A stretch of 64,000 nt of DNA from Alitta virens (Eukaryota; Annelida; Polychaeta; Phyllodocida; Nereididae): NCBI GenBank assembly GCA_932294295.1, contig OW028584.1, forward strand, positions 27,551,970 through 27,615,969, in the 5' to 3' direction. The translations under genes and the position numbers were made by a program. A model generated the notes under the pieces. The model was given only the letters and a program-made list of their open reading frames with translations. It made no database searches and was not told the origin of the DNA. The first letter of the stretch is position 1. Every line of letters starts with the position of its first letter. Below, one piece after another: positions 26,346-39,800 of the stretch.

Positions 26346-27480
26346 CAGGTCTAGTTTTTGCATACAAGCCCATTTACTTGAGAATAATTATATTTACTTG
26401 AGAATAATTATATTTACTTGGCCGGAAGTTGGTTTTCAGCCGACCGCCAACCAACGAAGCCATCTATCAAAACTAATTCTAAGATAATCAATTAGAACTA
26501 AGTTTCATTCCTATTTTTTTGCATACAAGCTCCTTTACTTGAGAATAATTCTATTTACTTGGCCGAAAGTTTAGTTTGGCCAATGGCCAACCGACCAACC
26601 AACCAAAACTACCTCTAAAAGGACACCTGGTCCAGTAACAATAATCAATCATCAGAACTAAGTTGCATTGCCTAATTTTTGCATACAAGCCCATTTACTT
26701 GACAAAACTTCTATTTTCTTGACCAAAAGTTGGTTTTCGGCCGACAGCCAACTAACCAATCAACCATCCAAAGCTAATTCTAAGGACCCCAGAAACAATT
26801 AAGCATTAGAATCAAATCGCATTGTTTAATTTTTGTACACAAGCCATTTTACATGAGAAAAATTATATTTACTTAGCCGAAAGTTAGTTTTCAGCAGAAA
26901 GCCAACCGACCAGCCAATTGACCAGCCAACCTACCAAAACTAATTCTAAGGACCCCAAAAATAATAATCAGGCATTAGAACTAAGTTTCATTACTTAATT
27001 TTTGCAAACAAACCCATTTACTTGAAGAAAATTATATTTACTTGGCCGAAAGTTGGTTTGCGGCTAACAGCCAGGCAACCAACCTACAAAAACTAATTCT
27101 AAGGACCCCCGAAACCACAATAATCAAACATCAGAACTATGTTTGATCGCTCGATTTGTGCTTACAAGCCCATTTACTGGAGAAAAATCATACTTAATTT
27201 ACTTCCCCAAAAGTTGGTTTTTGTTTTTGGGCAACAAACCTGCATGTAAATGTGGTGCATGCTTGATCTGTGTTCTGTGATATTTAACTTATACAATGAT
27301 TTTATACACCATTTTGTTTTACATATGTCATTTGTAAATACTTCATTTCATTTTGTAAATACTCATCTTTCATTTGTCGATTACAAGCACTTGTGCTTAT
27401 GTTGTTTATTGTAAAATTTTATCGACTTTAAATAAAGCTTTACTTACTTACTTACAGCCAACCGACCAACCAACTACCAA
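26346..27480. repeat. ~160-bp tandem repeat array, about 6 copies
   Basis: Copies begin at about 26353, 26516, 26676, 26829, 26998 and 27155 with GCATACAAGCCCATTTACTTG, and each continues with CTTGGCCGAAAGTTGG, CCAACCAACC and AAAACTAATTCTAAGGACCCC. Spacings are 153-169 bp. The sixth copy is split by a LINE 3' end (27235-27455), after which AGCCAACCGACCAACC resumes. Confidence 0.85.
27235..27455 (+). mobile_element. LINE 3' end inserted in the 160-bp array
   Basis: The last ~220 bp of a non-LTR retrotransposon. It has a hairpin AAGCAC-TT-GTGCTT at 27385-27398, then AATAAAGCTTTACTTACTTACTTAC. The layout (hairpin, AATAAAG, short-word tail) matches the inverse of the LINE 3' ends at 45908 and 28406. 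It is 5' truncated, with no reverse transcriptase left. Confidence 0.75.
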
Positions 27481-27827
27481 AACTAATCTGTTAATTCTTT
27501 GAAGGGTTGGCCCTTTTTGATTTCAGATTTTCATTATTTTTGGGACACCCTAATATATATATGTCACCTATGATGTGTATTTGCACTCTATTATAGACCC
27601 CGCTTTTACTCAAGAAAACATACTAAATGTTGTACAGTGATTGATCATGCAATAAATAGGCCCCAGGAACTTTCCTATTGGTCAATGGTAATGCATGAGT
27701 AATTCTCAGGCGCTCCTCAACAGTTCCAAATATGCAGGGGACCCTAAAATGTTCTCTGTGACAGTACCTTGGCCTAGTCATTTCAACCTGTATTTTCAAA
27801 TGAATTCCTTCAAGCTGAATTTTAAAT

Positions 27828-30800
27828 ATGGGCAATATGGATAACAACACCCTATTTACTAGAAAAAAGTTTGTTTACATCGCAATTATCATGGTAATAT
27901 TTATGGTCGTGGTCTACAGTGGAACACATTTTTCAATCACAAGACAAATGCAAGGTAAGCATTATTAAGATGAAAATGTGACCAAAATGTGTTGTACTTT
28001 GCTTGTAATATGACACTAGAGCATATATCGGCGCTGAATCCAGAAGGTGGTGCTACTGATGTATAAAGCTTATATCCACTGCACCCTTCATTTAACTGCA
28101 AATTGCTGAATTAGAGATAACTCAATAAACGCAATGAAATGAAGGATTTTTTATAAAGTTTTTACCTAGTTATTTTTATTTTTTATAGCATTATTGAGCA
28201 AGTTGAATTTGCTCATGTGAGGATGGGTCAGTGGCCCATAGTACTGACTGGCATAAATTGTGGAAAGGCACAGCTGTATCAGGCAGCTTCCTCGATGGAA
28301 AGATCCACAATTATATCCTCTACCTAAAGCAACTCCGCCTTTTCTGCCTGGCATATCGTAGGTTTGCGAAGAAGGCGGGCTTGCTTTAGGGAAATGTGAT
28401 TATAAGATAAGATAAGATAAGATAGGATAAAACTTTATTTACAGTCGGTGGTGACAATAAAACAAAGAACATAAGCTACAGTAGCTTTTAACCGACAAAT
28501 GAAATAATAATAAAAACAAGATGACAAATATTTACAAATGATATGAGAAATGAGTAAAGTTTCAGGTTATTTTGTATACAAAAAATACAAGATCCACATT
28601 GACAGTTTTTCCAGTAGTTACTATTTCTTAGCAATTGCCTAAAGTTTGCATATTCATCAACTTCTTTAATTTGATTGTTAGCATAATATAATATGCTGAA
28701 CAATACCAGATATCTTTGATCACAGGGGTTGTATGTTCTTTTCATAAACTCTTGAAAACAATGGTTGTTTGTGTTTGAGACAATTAAACAAGTATACTAA
28801 TTGATTGACACTTGTCTGCAGTGTGCAAATTGCAATTAAGATGCATATGGGTCAAGATGACTTTGTCATGCATAATGAAAGAAAATGACTATGTTTCATT
28901 GTGAGACATGGCTTCAATCTTGTGAACTTGATTGTATAACAAAATATAACACACATTCATGATATATTAGATTAATTTCTTACATTTGCCAGTATTTACA
29001 CTTTTCTGGTGGTAAATGTAAGGTGACTATTAGCTATAGAAGTGGACAGAAGCAGCTGGCTTTAGCATGTTTAGACCACAGCCAGGTACAGGTCGCTACA
29101 GATACCTAGAGTCGACGATATTTTATGAAACTAACTGTAGACACTGGTATCAGACTCACTATATACCAAACATAGTTATCAACTTTATGAATTTGTTTGT
29201 CAAAATGATCTCTATTCCTGTAATTTAGATTTTAAACATGGTATTAATTACGCATATTGTAAAAATGGTGTAAACTCAAATATTGACCATGTGTTTTTCT
29301 CAAGATTTGTTCATGATAAAGTGAAGGGTTGCAGTATATTACGTATTCCTGATATTGTGAGTGATCATTTACCAATCAGAAGTACTGTGGTTGTATGTGT
29401 GAGTAGTCTTGCCAATGAATCTAACCTGCAGGCAGCATCCACTAGGTTCCCCAGGATTGATTGGTCAGACAGCAAGCAATGCCAGTTGTTCGCAACACAT
29501 GTCAAAACAGCAGCTTCAGACCATGAACGGGAAACGGCCAAGGTCCAGGTCGACATTATGTGTGGTGACTTGTAGACTTGAAATACTGGATGTCGTTTCG
29601 AAAGAAACGTTAAATTGGCAGTCCCTTGTTCTCAGTGTCTATGCTGAGGCAAGTAAAAGATCCCACCAACGGGGTTAAATGTAACATGGGTGGACTCCTC
29701 CTTTCTCTCACCTCATTAATCAACCCTCGATAGTGGCAACGACTTGCCTTAGTGGGCTGCACTTTCCATAGCTATCTATCTATCGATCTATATGACAGGG
29801 ATAGACAACTTTTCTGCCTTGAACAGGACATGTTAGCCAAGAAGTCATTTCGCACAGCCTGCCGAAGGGCTGTTGAGACTGGAATAAATCAGACATTCGG
29901 ACTCTCTCCGAGGGCATCACAATATGAATAAATTCTGGAATTTGGTGCCGCAAAATAAATGCACCACAGGCTCCAGAGTCTCAGACATTAGTCTGGATTC
30001 TCTCCGTGGTTATTATGATGCCAAATTTGACAATGATAGCAGTGATATTACAGCTGACGTCCGTCATGCTGAAAAACAAGTAAATTGAACATGGTCAAAT
30101 GTGCCACGTGCATTTTCCATGATAAGGATAAACGCATGGAAAACACATGGTATTTGCCAAAATATTATCAAGTGAAAACCATGCATTTTCCATGCGTTTA
30201 TCCTTCTCATTGAAAACACACGTGGCACATTTGGTGACTTTATATTCCTAGCAAATGCAGAGCTTGTGATGCAAGTGAGAACCAAATCGCTTCATTTTCC
30301 CACCGGCGAGCTGCATGTAGGGTCAAGAACCGCATCTGACAATCCAAGTCAAAGAACGTGGTGGGAAAAATGCTCATTTATACGATACTGAAGTGATGAT
30401 TTTGGCGGGAATGTAGCTGTAGGTAGTATAGTCAACTTGTCTGGACGACTCATCTGATACCAACTCTTGTCTGCCGTCTGACCGACTGGTCTGCCGGCGA
30501 AGTCAACTCGCCCGCTGCCGAAGCCTACTTGTCCGCCACTTGGGACTGACTCGTCCGCCGGCCTCGCGCTGGTTTGTTTTCTGGCGGACCAGTTGACTCT
30601 TAGTGGCAGACCAGCCTGCCGCTGGTCAGTAACTGTTTTCTGACTCGTCTGCTGGAAGAAAGTCAATCGTCTGCCGCTCGCAGTTTAGCGTCTGCTGGTG
30701 GCTGCCCTAGCACCCCCCCCCCCCAATCTCTGAGGCTTAGAGTTGTACATTACACAAACTGGAATCTCTTGGGAACTAAAGATCGTAGGAGGATGGTTTT

Positions 30801-33800
30801 ATACCTACTTGTTTGCCACGGAAAGTTCTGTTCTGTGGATCTTGTTGCAAGTCCGTAATTTGTAGGTATATTGACCAAAAGTAAACAGGAAAATTAAATA
30901 ATGATAGATTGCAATTGAATCTAGCTATTTCACCTAATCAACAACCAGTTATTGCCTGATGATGTCTGATAATTGCACTTGAGCACTTTATTTGGCTTAG
31001 CTTTTTACCCCCCGTGGGCAGCCTGGCCACAACCACCCTAAGATGGCAGACCAGTTGACTTTTTCTGCAGAGGACCAGTTTGTTTTCTGGCAGACCAGTT
31101 GACTCTTAGTGGCATTTGACCAGGCTGGCGGACCAGTTGTACCAGCGGGCGAGTTGGTCAGAGGACCAGTCGTCTGGCGGACCAGTTGACTAGACCCAAG
31201 CTGTAGCGGGACCTATTTTGTGCGGACCTGTTGTGGCTGGAGCTATTTTGTGCGGACCTTTTGTTCACTTCCGGTCTCTCGCGCCGAATGCAGCTCAAGC
31301 TGTCTGCTGCAAACGATCACCAGTCGTGTTTTTTGAGCCTATTATTTCGGTCAGTTACCCACATCTCTTTTGAAAAATTGAGCCGATATAGATTGCGCAA
31401 TTGATCTACAAGTCTCCTGAGCCCTACTGTGTACTGCTCAGCTGAATTCCTGATGAGGTATATCATTTGAAAATTTTTCAATCAAATCAGCTTCTCTCTC
31501 CTCTGTCTCTGACAATATCCTGAAGGATTGATTTATTCCTTCTGGATAATAATGTAAAGTATTTGAATAGATATAGCGAAAAATACCACCTCTCTACCAA
31601 GGTCACCAGCTTCCATTTTAGGGTCTACTTGTTTAATAACGACAGACTTAATTTGACTGATCAGACACATTGTACCCATAATATATATTTTGATGGTCAT
31701 GTGAAGGAAGATCCAAGGCCAAACATCAAAAATGTGCCTTTTTCAGCACTCTTCGTAATGATGTTACAACCAAGTAGCTGGTGTCATGAGACAGGATTTT
31801 GCATGGGCTACAGTTTCCCTGAATGGGTTTTGTTGATGTCACATTGCCCTGGTACACAATTGTAAAAAACTAATCCACTTTTGTCACCTGTATCAAATCA
31901 AAATCAAATCAAATTTATTCCACATACAACTAAAATTATGCACCTGTCGGGCTGATGCCTCTGGCATATTTGCCCAGAGAAAGATAATAATGATTATATA
32001 ATAAACTTATAAAAAAGAAAACGAGAAAAACTGGGTTATGATTAAGTATGGCAATAACATATACATACATGCAAACATGTTCATCAGCTTATCCTTGAAA
32101 TGACATTCACCCACATGCACTCATCATCTTAGCAATTACAAGAATATAATATGGTTCACAAAAGCATTCACACCACATTCTAAACATATACTGATCATGT
32201 AATACACTCAAATAATACTAGGCAGTATTAAGTGAGAGATGTATTGTTCTGATTGCCAGTGGCATAAGAGTACATTTTTAAAAGTAGCCAATATGCACCT
32301 TTCATCATTGTTTTTTGCCATCCTGATAAGAATGACTGTTGTGGAAAGTTGTATACACCATTCATTAGTGGTTTATGCCAACCGGATGATGCTGACTACA
32401 TGGCCAAATGTGCCACATGCGTTTTCCATGAGAAGGATAAACGCATGAAAATTGCATGGTTTTTCGCTATTTATAATGAGGCAAAAACCATGCATTTTCC
32501 ATGCGTTTATCCAAATGCATGGAAAACGCATGTGGAACAATTGGCCATGTACCAGTGGCTTCAACAACGCTGGCATGGTTGCCATGGTAACAAATAAAAA
32601 AACTGCACCACTTTTGTCAATTGTATCCCCCAGATACATGCATAATCTACATAATGTACCGATTCCAACTGGAATAACCTGTGAGCAACTGCAAGCAGTC
32701 TACCGAAAGTGAAAATCAATTCATTGGTGACCTTCTTTTATATCGCTACGCATATTCAAATGTACAGCGACCGCAGGTCAATAGTGCCTAGGTTTGTTTG
32801 TGTGTGATAATTATCTGGTGAGTTGCTCAAAATTAGTTTCCTGGGTCCTGGGCTGAGACAGGATTCCAACCATGTATATTGTCCATTCACCTTTCGGAGT
32901 GAGCTAAACAGACTACTAATTCATTGTGACCATTGTATATTATCTCAATAGTGATGCCACCTAAGGCCAGTTAACTTTACAATGAGGTGGACTTAGTGGT
33001 GAACCCAACTGTGAAGTAATAACCTCATTATTAAGACAACACTTACACAATTTACTGGCCTCAAGCACATAGACTGTGCAACAAACTTACTTCAACGAGT
33101 GCTTGCATTGACGTTAAAAAATGTGAAAATATCTGTTTATTTTCAGGTTTCACAGATTTCAAATTGAAGGCTTTATCATACGAAAGGCACAAACTTCGTT
33201 TCTTCCACAACAGAGTGGGAAAATGTGGCAGTAAAACTACTAGGAGATTTTTCATGGCATTGCAGACCCTCAAAGTTTTTACACCAAAAATTAAACCTTC
33301 TGAACACCTTACTCATCAGGTCAGTTAACCGTTACAGTTTAAATTGTGAGAAAAAAATTTGATATATCACCAAGTCAAACTATAGTTAGTTTCATAAAAT
33401 ATGGTCAACTCCAGACAGCTATAGCTACCTATTCCTGGCTGTAGCTATAACTGGTTAAAGCCAGCCACTTTTGTCTACTCCTAGCTTATAGTCGGCTTAC
33501 ACCTACCATCACTGAAAAAATATAAACCTTGGTAAATGTAAGAAATTGATCGAATATATCATAAATGTGTATGTACAATAGACATGCATCTTTGAACAAA
33601 AACCGACCAATATGCGTAACTCTCAACGGACACCCAATATGGTGCGGCTTGTTCTTTTAGATCCGAGTTTGAGTAGCCAACCATAGCCATGGCAGACCGT
33701 TTTATTAAGTGACAGGTAGCATCGTATAGCAGAAACTGTCTAGCTTTGTCTAGGTTAAATTTGACAGGTCTTTTTAATGAAACTAACCATATGCAGGAGT

Positions 33801-36800
33801 AAAATATGTAATAAAAAATTTAGTGAAATTTGATATCTCATAATATGCTACACCTAAATTTTAATAGCCATCAGCATGCTCATGTAAAAGTAAGAATATC
33901 AAGAATTAAAAAAAAAAAGAGTAAAAAAGTGAAAAAAAAAGGAGTGGATGGAGAGTCGACCAATATGCAGGTTTACTGGCCTCAGCTAGTGACATCACTA
34001 GCTTCGGTCAGTAAAACTGCACTTTGGTCTCCTCACCATCCACTATTTATAAAGTATCATACAATTCATATAAACTGTATAAAATCCACAATGAAATAAA
34101 AATAAGTGTGTAGTCTGTATGATGGATATTAGATATATGCAACAAATCCAATGAAATAAATATCCACTGGAATCCCACGGCCAAGGCTTTCAGAATGTGT
34201 TATTCCTTTAACTTGGGACCAAACAAATGGTTATCTTAATTACAGAGCTGCCCTATCACATAACCCCCACCATTCACTCTGCAACACATTAAGATCACTT
34301 ACCAGCATAAGGACTCTTATGCTGCACAGCTTATTCATTGAACAGTTCACTGTTATATTTAGATTTAGATTGATTATATTTTTGTTGATTTATGTTGATT
34401 AAATTGTTAGCAAATTCTTACTCTGTTGTCTATTGCTGCTGATTCATTACTAGGTCATATGAAAGTGAAAGTGATATTGGTAATGTAAAAGTGAAAGTGA
34501 TATTGGTAGGCAATATTGGTCATGTAAAAGGGGTACCAGCTAGTGTTAAAGTAATAAAGTAATAGTGTGGTCGCTGATAAAACACTGAACATTAAAATAC
34601 AGCTATGCCGTATGAGGGCTTTTTTTTCATGCTTTTCACTTCCTTGTATTTTGCAGTTGGAAATGGTTCGTAACATATCCACATGTAAACCTGCTTGTCT
34701 TTACCTTCAACACTATGAATTCGTAGACTTTGAAAGGTAAGATATTATTTATTAGCTGTGTAAAATAGATTTTATGGATTGCCATTATCTGGAAAAGCAT
34801 GTGAACGCTCATGATATTTTATTCAGACAAATATGTATCACTAATTTTTTTTTCTTTCTTTGCAGACTTGGGTACAAAAATCCAATTTATATTAATGTTG
34901 TTCGAGAACCTTTGAGTCGGTTCATATCATTATACAATAATTTTGTGAGAAGAAAAAGCATACCAGATTTGGTAATTATATTTTCATTGTTTTCATATGG
35001 ATGTAATGTATTATCATTGATAATATAATCGATCGATGGGTTTCTGGTTTAGAACTAGGTTGTATGGGGTACTTTCTTATAGTGGAGCAGCTGAGGCCCA
35101 AAAAGTACAATATTTAACGAAATAGGGATCACAAGAGTAGAAAAGCAAGTTTCATATACCACATGACTTGGCTATCAAGACCCCTGACCTAAATACTACC
35201 ATATTGTATGGTTGAACAGTACCTGCAAATAGTCATAGCCATAAAATAGTGCCGTTAGTATTAAAATATCTGCTTTGTATTTCTAATAAATGGTTGCCAT
35301 GGAATCTGTTGCCGCTGGTTTCGCAACAAATTTATGTCATTTTCATGACTAGCATCAGAAAGCTGAAATTCTTGGGAAAATTTTGCTATATAAAACTTGC
35401 TGTTCTACTCTTGTGATCACTTCTCCTTAAAACACAAATACACGAAGAGATGAGGTTTTAATTCATAGATGTCTTATCGGACATACTAGACAAACTCATT
35501 CACATCTTCTTTTAAACAAACATATTTTATTAGAATGTAACAATTTACAACAATGACGAAGATCATTATATCAGTTAAATTCTCTGAAACACCTTTTTAC
35601 ATCTTATCCTCCTAATAGTATCTTACAGTTTTTACGTGAAACTAATGTAAATATTACGAATTGTAATATTAAAAATCTGAACAAAGTTTGAATATCCTTA
35701 ACCTTTCAAGCCTCTACATAGCCCAACAGGTGCTGATGAGGCATTAAACACCAACACACACACACGTCTCCTTAAAAAAAGGCCATCAGCTGCTCTACTA
35801 TTAGCTTATTTCTCCAACCCACTGATTCACTCTAATTATAATAAGACTCAAAAATAACAAAACACCTGCCAGAGGCATTGACAACATAAAAAGTAAAGAA
35901 GTAAAAGCAATAAGAAACCCATTATCTCACATCTTAAGTCTTATTGCAAATGTATGCTTCACTCAATGGGATTATCCACTACAGTTAAATGTTGCTGGAA
36001 TTATTCCAATTCATAAAATATGTGACTATACGAAAACATCAACTTAAAGACCTATCAGCTTGCTATTTTGTATAAACAAAAGTTTGGCAAAAAATGCATT
36101 ATACTAGAGTAATCACATTTCTAAATCAACAAAACTTTTTCTATTCTCACCAATTTGGCTTCAGGGAAAATCACTCCATCGAGATGGAATTAATTGAACT
36201 AGTAGATCACATAAGACAAAACATAGATGACAACTACTTTACACTAGGGTTGTCTATTGGCCTCTACAAAGCTTTTGACATGGTTAAACACAATATTCTA
36301 CTCCATAAATTGAAACATATAGGAATTAAGGGACGTTCACACTATCACGTATAAGAGCTATGTATGACCACGTATGAAAATATTTTTTCACTCTTGTTCA
36401 TCCTTGTCCATACGTGATTCACTCGCCTAGTGTTTTACGTATACTCGGGCCAATTCAAAGAACACTACTGGTCGCGCTTGATCACTCACGACCATACATG
36501 GAGAGGGCAAAAATGTTAAACATGTTTAAAACTTTGGCGGGTAAATTGTTTATATTAGTTACGTAACTTGCTCAGGGGTCCGTCGGCGAGCGTCCTATGC
36601 CATAAGTAGCCATACATAGCCACTGTCCATCCGTATATACGCTATCCACTCGAGTCCATTCGTAAAATGCTCAAAGGTTTTGTATGTGACAGTGTGAACA
36701 CCCCTTTAGAGGAACACTATGTGAATTATTACACAATTATTACACAATTATTTCAAAGATATCGGTTGTGCAACTGGGACAAATAACTTCGAGACCATAC

Positions 36801-39800
36801 AAAACTACATCGCGGAGTACCACAAGGTTCCGTACTAGGGCCACTCCTCTTTTTAATATATCAACAATATCCGATATAAGACTATTTACTGACGACAAAA
36901 ATGTAAAGATTAGAGATCAGAATCCAATAACACTGAAAGAAAAACATTCAAACGGAATTTAAATTAATAAATCAATGGTTCAATGATAACAGATTAATAC
37001 TTAATTAGAAAAAAACAATGCAGTCATTATATTTTTCAGAACGAACATCAGAACTAAACAATCTCATTTTTGATTCAATAAGCATTAAAAAATTAAACAT
37101 CAAGTAAATACCCAGGCATCATTCTGGATGAACATCCGACTTGGCTTGAACATATTGCCGAATTAGAGCAATCTTTGATAAAAATCTCAAGATCTTTCAA
37201 AATTATTAAAAAAAAAAAATGGCTGTACTTCAGCAAGAAAAAAAGAAGCATTATTATGCATACTTTCATTCGAAAATTAAATATGGTATCCAATTGTAAG
37301 GAACCGTAAGCACTGCCTTAATTAATAAACTAAAGGTACTGCAAAATAGAATAATTAAAATTGTATTTGTACTTGACTCTTATACACCAATTAACAAATT
37401 CTTACAAACTACAACTTATTGTCAATAAGAGACTTATATCCACACATAATAGCCCTATATTGTATTTGTTTATCAGCGGCAAAGACAAAATCCACTGCCA
37501 TCACCATCACTGATTTAGAAATTATTAAGTTTTTGTACTAATGCATTGTAGCTTCCGCTTGATAAGCTTATGCTTGTAGTGGAGCATCATAAAGACATTC
37601 ATACATACAGTAGTTGAGTGGTCTAGTGGTAAGACACCTCTGAAGGACCCGGGTTCAATCGCAGGCCCAGGGATTCCTTTCATGAGCATCCTCCCAGCTG
37701 GAGGAGGTGGGGGTCTAGCTCAGTGGTAGCGCTCTGGGCTTCCAACCACTGGGTCCCAGGTTCAATTCCCAGTCGGGCCTAAGTTGGATGGCTGTTTCAT
37801 CCATCGTCTCATTGCCATGGTCCCTGCCTGTCCTAATTAGCCCATTAGGTGCAAAAATACAGGACGTAAAGCCCTAATCCACCACCACCACCAATCCTCC
37901 CAGCTGGATGACGTTCAGATGAGACATTAAATTGGCGGTCCCTTGTACTCAGTGTCTATGTTGAGGCAGGTAAAAGATCCCACCCATGGGGTAAATGTGT
38001 AACATGGGTGGACTCCTCGCTCTCACCTCATCAATCAACCCTCGATAGCGGCAAGAACTTGCCTTAGAGAGCTGTACTTCCCATATCTATCTATTTATCT
38101 ATCCATCATACATACATACATACATACATACATACTTTATTTTCTCATGTTTCATGTCACTATCATTTGATCATGCTATACATATTCAATTCATTATCAT
38201 AAGTATTGATATTGATCATAATACCAAATGACAAATCCATTTCCTCCCACATTTTTTTCCAGGAATTAGATACTTGCGTGCAACAAAACCATGGCATATG
38301 TGGACGTTACTGCAATAATACCAATGATCTCATCAATGACAATATGATTCGGCATTTCGCTGCAGAAAGAACTGAATCAGGTTTTCTTTTATGTGGGTGA
38401 GTTCTGTGTATTCCTGAGATGTGTCATGAGTGGTGGGTGGGTTGATTAAAGGCTTAACGTCCTGTATTTCTGCACCTGGTGGGCTAATTAGGACAGGCAG
38501 GGACCATGGCAATGAGATAATGGATTAAACGGCCATCCAACTTAGGCTCGACCGGGAATTGAACCCAGGGACCTGAACGCAGGACCCAGTGATGGGAGCC
38601 CAGTGTGTCATGAACCAACTGTTATTATTATTACTTTTTATCTAGTATTATAATATTAATATTGTATCAATTTAAGGTGGCCCCTAACACAAGCCACTGA
38701 AGTTATTTGGGGTCTCCTGGCAAGTTTACCACTAATAGAATATAGGTTATATCATTTTAAAATTTATAATGCCAAAAATAAATATTAAAAAATCATGCTG
38801 TATTCTTGTTTAATTGCCAAATAAATTATTTTCAATTCAACTGTATATTTAAGATGCAATACAATTATCAAATGTTTTTGTTGAGATTAGGGATTATATT
38901 AATGTACTCTCAAACTAAACAATGCATGTTTTAACAATCTCTAAGACTATTTGGAAAAGAGAAGTTTGCCATGTTCAATATAGTCTTTCATTTTTAGATT
39001 CTTGAACTGTGTTGGACAATATTTGGAGATTGGTTGGTAGATGAAAAAAAAAAAAAAAATTTTAAACTTTTTTAGGGGGTCAGAAGAAAATTTTCCAATT
39101 AGTTACTAGATGGGTTATTTGGTTGGGTGGGGGGAAGGAATGAGGTATATAACTTAAACACAGCTAATAAGATACAATATGTATGATGCTACCAAAACTG
39201 ATGCTTAATGACAAATTGCACAAACCGCATATCATACAAATGTAAAATTAGTTGGTAGAAATGCCTTTTATAGATACACAGTGATTGTCTAAAGAATAAT
39301 GTAAATGCTATTATCAAGCTTAAAATCAAATAGGTGTAACTACTGTGTTTGTACACTGTCTTCAATATAGATTTGTCTTTGTTGCAGACCTGCCAGGCTT
39401 CAGCTTGCCAAGTCCAACATAGAGAAGTTCTATTCAGTTGTGGGATACTTGGAAAATTATGAGCAGTTTCTCTTGGTGATGGAATGGCTGTTCCCATCAG
39501 CTTTTGAAGGAGTTTCTAAATTATACAACACAAATAGCAAGTATTTAATAAAAAGTATCAAGTAAAAGTGCCAAACTGAAGTATCGGGGCGATATATATT
39601 TTTGTGTTTTGCCAAAATTAAACAACTATTACAAGTACCATTCCATCAGGAATCTTGTATATTAAATATCTAAATTCGTTGTGCATGTTTTACACTTGGG
39701 ATCAGTCCTAAGAAATGGAATTTAAATCTGCTTTAAAATGAATGAAATTATCCAAATAAATATATATTTTCTCTTTCAGAAACTTTTTACAGGACGTCTG

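Larger units (their letters stand above)
35860..38150 (+). pseudogene. CR1/L2-like LINE, decayed and multiply interrupted
   Basis: RT motifs occur in order: a proposed RPISLL near 36050, HQFGFRENHS and YKAFDMVKHNILLHKL at 36150-36320, GVPQGSVLGPLLFLIY near 36811-36860 and a TDD-type catalytic remnant near 36885. Frames change often. A MITE splits it at 36329-36705. The 3' end, with a small AAGC-TTAT-GCTT hairpin at 37564-37575 and AAAGACATTCATACATAC, is itself split by a SINE. The (CATA)n tail continues after it to about 38150. Confidence 0.8.

Noticed and set aside
30349..30666. Minus-strand protein in the foldback element
   Set aside because: The frame is produced by repeated GC-rich phrases of the element's arm; the second copy (50066-50344) has a different, equally repetitive frame.
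33830..34099. Lys-rich small protein in sulfotransferase intron 2
   Set aside because: An open frame across an A-rich tract with no domain and no start or splice evidence.
37703..37790. Functional tRNA-Gly gene
   Set aside because: The tRNA-like head is fused to a conserved SINE body with a (CCA)n tail and a target duplication, and recurs at two other sites.
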